Assembly (NCBI GenBank): GCA_005878995.1
Contig: VBME01000062.1
Location: 1 to 18,489 of the forward strand
Direction of reading: 5' to 3'
Length of the DNA: 18,489 nucleotides
Origin: Methanobacteriota archaeon
GTDB lineage: Archaea; Thermoplasmatota; Thermoplasmata; RBG-16-68-12
Position numbers and translations under genes: made by a program. Position 1 is the first letter of the stretch; the number at the start of each line of letters is the position of its first letter. Below the pieces are notes generated by a model. It made no database searches. It was given only the letters and a program-made list of their open reading frames with translations, and was not told the origin of the DNA. Positions 16,953 to 18,489 of this stretch are shown piece by piece.

Positions 16953-17876
16953 TTGAGCATCGAGGAGCCCGATCTGAGCCCGATTCCGGGCCGTCGTTAC
17001 CTGGGGTATGCTGACCTCATCGGATGCTCTGTCATCGCCGCGGCGTCGGCTGCGTTCGGGGCTGTCGACGGAGGTGGAGGTGTCCGCGCTGTCCTCGGTT
17101 TCCTTTTCGTTTTTTTCGTCCCGGGTTATGCGCTGACTCATGTCCTCTGGAGGCCCGGGCGGGGACTTGCCTTCGCTGACCGGATCCTCTTCAGCATCGG
17201 GCTCTCCGTCTCTCTCACGGTGTTCACCGCCATCTTCCTGTCGGTCGGGGGCGTTCCCCTCACGCCGGCCACGCTCGGCCTCGTCATCGCGCTCGAAACG
17301 TTTCTCCTCAGCGCGACGTCCGCGATCCTCCGACAGAGGCAGGGGGAAGGTCTTCCCCCGGAGATCGTTTCGGCCGCCAGCCGAATCACCGGCTCCTTCG
17401 CGTCGGACCGGGCGTTCTGGTCCGTGGTCGCGGTGCTCCTCGTCGGGGCCCTCGTCATTGTCGCGGTCATCCTATCGGCCCCCCCGCCCGCGACTTCGAC
17501 GTCGTTGTACGTGCTCGGTCCGGACGGGACGGAGGCCAGCCTCCCGAACAATCTCACCGAAAACGCCTCGGCATCGGTCTTGGTCGATATCTACAATGGG
17601 GAACCGAGCTCGCAGAACTTCACGGTACTCGCTTGCCTCGCGCTTGCCAACGGATCGTGCAGCTCGCAGAACACATCGTATGGCGCTTGGGGCACGACGC
17701 TCGCGTTTACTCCGGGGAAGGCGTACTTGATGAACGTCACCCTCACGCAGGGGGCCCAAGTGGAGGAGACCTTTCGATTCTACGTCACGACGTCGGGCAA
17801 GTACGTCTTGTCGTTCACCCTCGTTGGCGGCAGCGCGCTCCGGACGGTCGGGATACCGCTAACGATCCACCCGTAG
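16953..17876 (+). CDS. DUF1616 family membrane protein with sequon-rich outer domain
   Basis: A 307-residue protein with helices at about 21-38, 46-66, 77-98, 104-124 and 155-175. The segment FLFVFFVPGYALTHVLWRP then DRILFSIGLSVSLTVF (50-91) is the hallmark of DUF1616, an archaeal membrane family of unknown biochemical role often found near surface-glycan and cell-envelope genes. Residues 176-307 form a beta-rich domain, predicted outside the cell. It has six N-x-S/T sequons (Asn200, 204, 222, 233, 240, 261), so it may itself be heavily glycosylated. The domain resembles the NEW3/CARDB-like accessory domains appended to DUF1616, with SASVLVDIYNGE and the closing beta strands. The start is TTG 16953, supported by a TATA-like box 26 bp upstream. 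It follows the large membrane protein and converges with the surface-protein gene at its 3' end. Confidence 0.85.
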   Translation: MSIEEPDLSPIPGRRYLGYADLIGCSVIAAASAAFGAVDGGGGVRAVLGFLFVFFVPGYALTHVLWRPGRGLAFADRILFSIGLSVSLTVFTAIFLSVGGVPLTPATLGLVIALETFLLSATSAILRQRQGEGLPPEIVSAASRITGSFASDRAFWSVVAVLLVGALVIVAVILSAPPPATSTSLYVLGPDGTEASLPNNLTENASASVLVDIYNGEPSSQNFTVLACLALANGSCSSQNTSYGAWGTTLAFTPGKAYLMNVTLTQGAQVEETFRFYVTTSGKYVLSFTLVGGSALRTVGIPLTIHP

Positions 17877-17911
17877 GCCGGTCGAGTTGCCCGATCCTCA
17901 ATCTGCCAACG

Positions 17912-18489
17912 TCACCGGATCGGCATGGACCTTTCAAACCCGCGAGTGAGCCGCGCATGGGACTTCCGAGCTCGAGCCGCGCGCCTCCGACAACGCACGA
18001 TCACGAATGTCGCCAACACCCAGTTCGCGGTGACTAGGAGGAACAGGAGGGAGAACCAGTACGACCACAGGAACGACACGTCGATTCCGGCACCGGGTCG
18101 CGGCGCCTCGAACCAGAACGCGTACGCGGACGCCATCCGGTTCCCGCCCGTGCCCTGGGCGGAGTTCTGGATCGTGACCTGGTAGAGGGTCCCTTGTTCC
18201 ATCGGTCCCACCACGACGATCCGCAGGTACGAGGCGTTGACCCAAGCGAGGGAGTACGAGACCGTCGGGGCGATCCTGATCGAGTTCTCCACCGACGTCT
18301 CGTTCATCGGTTCGCTGAACGTGAGGTCGATGCTCTTCGTCTCGGACTGGAACACAACCGAGGAGACGGTCGGCCCGCTGCCTCCGACCGCGGTGACTGT
18401 GACGACCACGCTGGCCTCCGTACCGTGGCCCGCGTTGTCCGTCCCTTGCACGGAGAACGTGTGGGATCCCGCGACGACATTGCGGAAGG
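17912..18489 (-). CDS. Membrane-anchored Ig-like surface protein (partial, 5' end off window)
   Basis: The minus-strand frame is open through the right edge, so only the last 192 codons are seen. It enters at the end of one Ig-like repeat (GSHTFSVQGTDNAGHGTEAS). A second module at about residues 38-125 has VSSVVFQSETKSIDLTFSEP then a VTIQNSAQGTGGNRM segment, the pattern of SbsA-type Ig-like domains (Big_5) of surface-layer proteins. One transmembrane helix (WFSLLFLLVTANWVLATFVIV) follows, then a basic cytoplasmic tail of about 30 residues, so the protein is held by a C-terminal helix and faces outward. Sequons NET and NAS lie in the Ig module. There is no PGF-CTERM-like sorting tail. Binding partners are unknown. 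A GTG at 18451 is an internal codon, not the start. It is convergent with the DUF1616 gene, 35 bp away. Confidence 0.82.
   Translation of the reverse strand, partial: FRNVVAGSHTFSVQGTDNAGHGTEASVVVTVTAVGGSGPTVSSVVFQSETKSIDLTFSEPMNETSVENSIRIAPTVSYSLAWVNASYLRIVVVGPMEQGTLYQVTIQNSAQGTGGNRMASAYAFWFEAPRPGAGIDVSFLWSYWFSLLFLLVTANWVLATFVIVRCRRRAARARKSHARLTRGFERSMPIR

Overview
The window looks like chromosomal DNA from a high-GC archaeon, most likely a euryarchaeal or Thermoplasmatota-type lineage known mainly from metagenomes. The phylum is inference. The archaeal assignment rests on an archaeal-type ATP-dependent DNA ligase, a geranylgeranyl-reductase-like flavoprotein, a DUF1616 membrane protein, and TATA-like boxes about 26 bp upstream of several start codons (leaderless transcription). 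I see no tRNA, rRNA, CRISPR array, insertion sequence or phage gene.

Left part (1-6173): the 5' end of a seven-helix membrane protein on the minus strand that runs off the left edge. A divergent intergenic region follows, then two plus-strand genes (a HAD-family hydrolase and an FAD-dependent reductase). Convergent to these is the ATP-dependent DNA ligase (minus). Divergent from the ligase is an extended-SDR NAD-dependent epimerase/reductase.

Middle (6170-11134): a minus-strand run. In transcription order it holds serS (seryl-tRNA synthetase), a soluble three-PAS histidine kinase, a small ferredoxin-like-fold protein and purB (adenylosuccinate lyase). serS carries an internal deletion of about 64 codons plus a frameshift that removes class II motif 2. 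Because of the shift, its N-terminal half reads in frame into the downstream kinase, giving one misleading 1,059-codon open frame that a gene caller may report as a single protein.

Right part (11213-18489): a cell-surface and glycan region. Three GT4-like glycosyltransferases lie in a row on the minus strand, directly upstream of serS. Divergent from them are a 13-helix membrane protein resembling GT-C transferases and a DUF1616 protein with six N-glycosylation sequons in its outer domain. The window ends with the C-terminus of a membrane-anchored Ig-like surface protein on the minus strand. Together these suggest assembly of surface glycans and their display on envelope proteins, which is inference from gene content and neighbourhood.

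No clearly new multi-gene system stands out. The observations most worth checking are the broken serS and its false fusion, the sequon-dense DUF1616 protein in a glycosyltransferase locus, and the truncated 7TM protein at the left edge.
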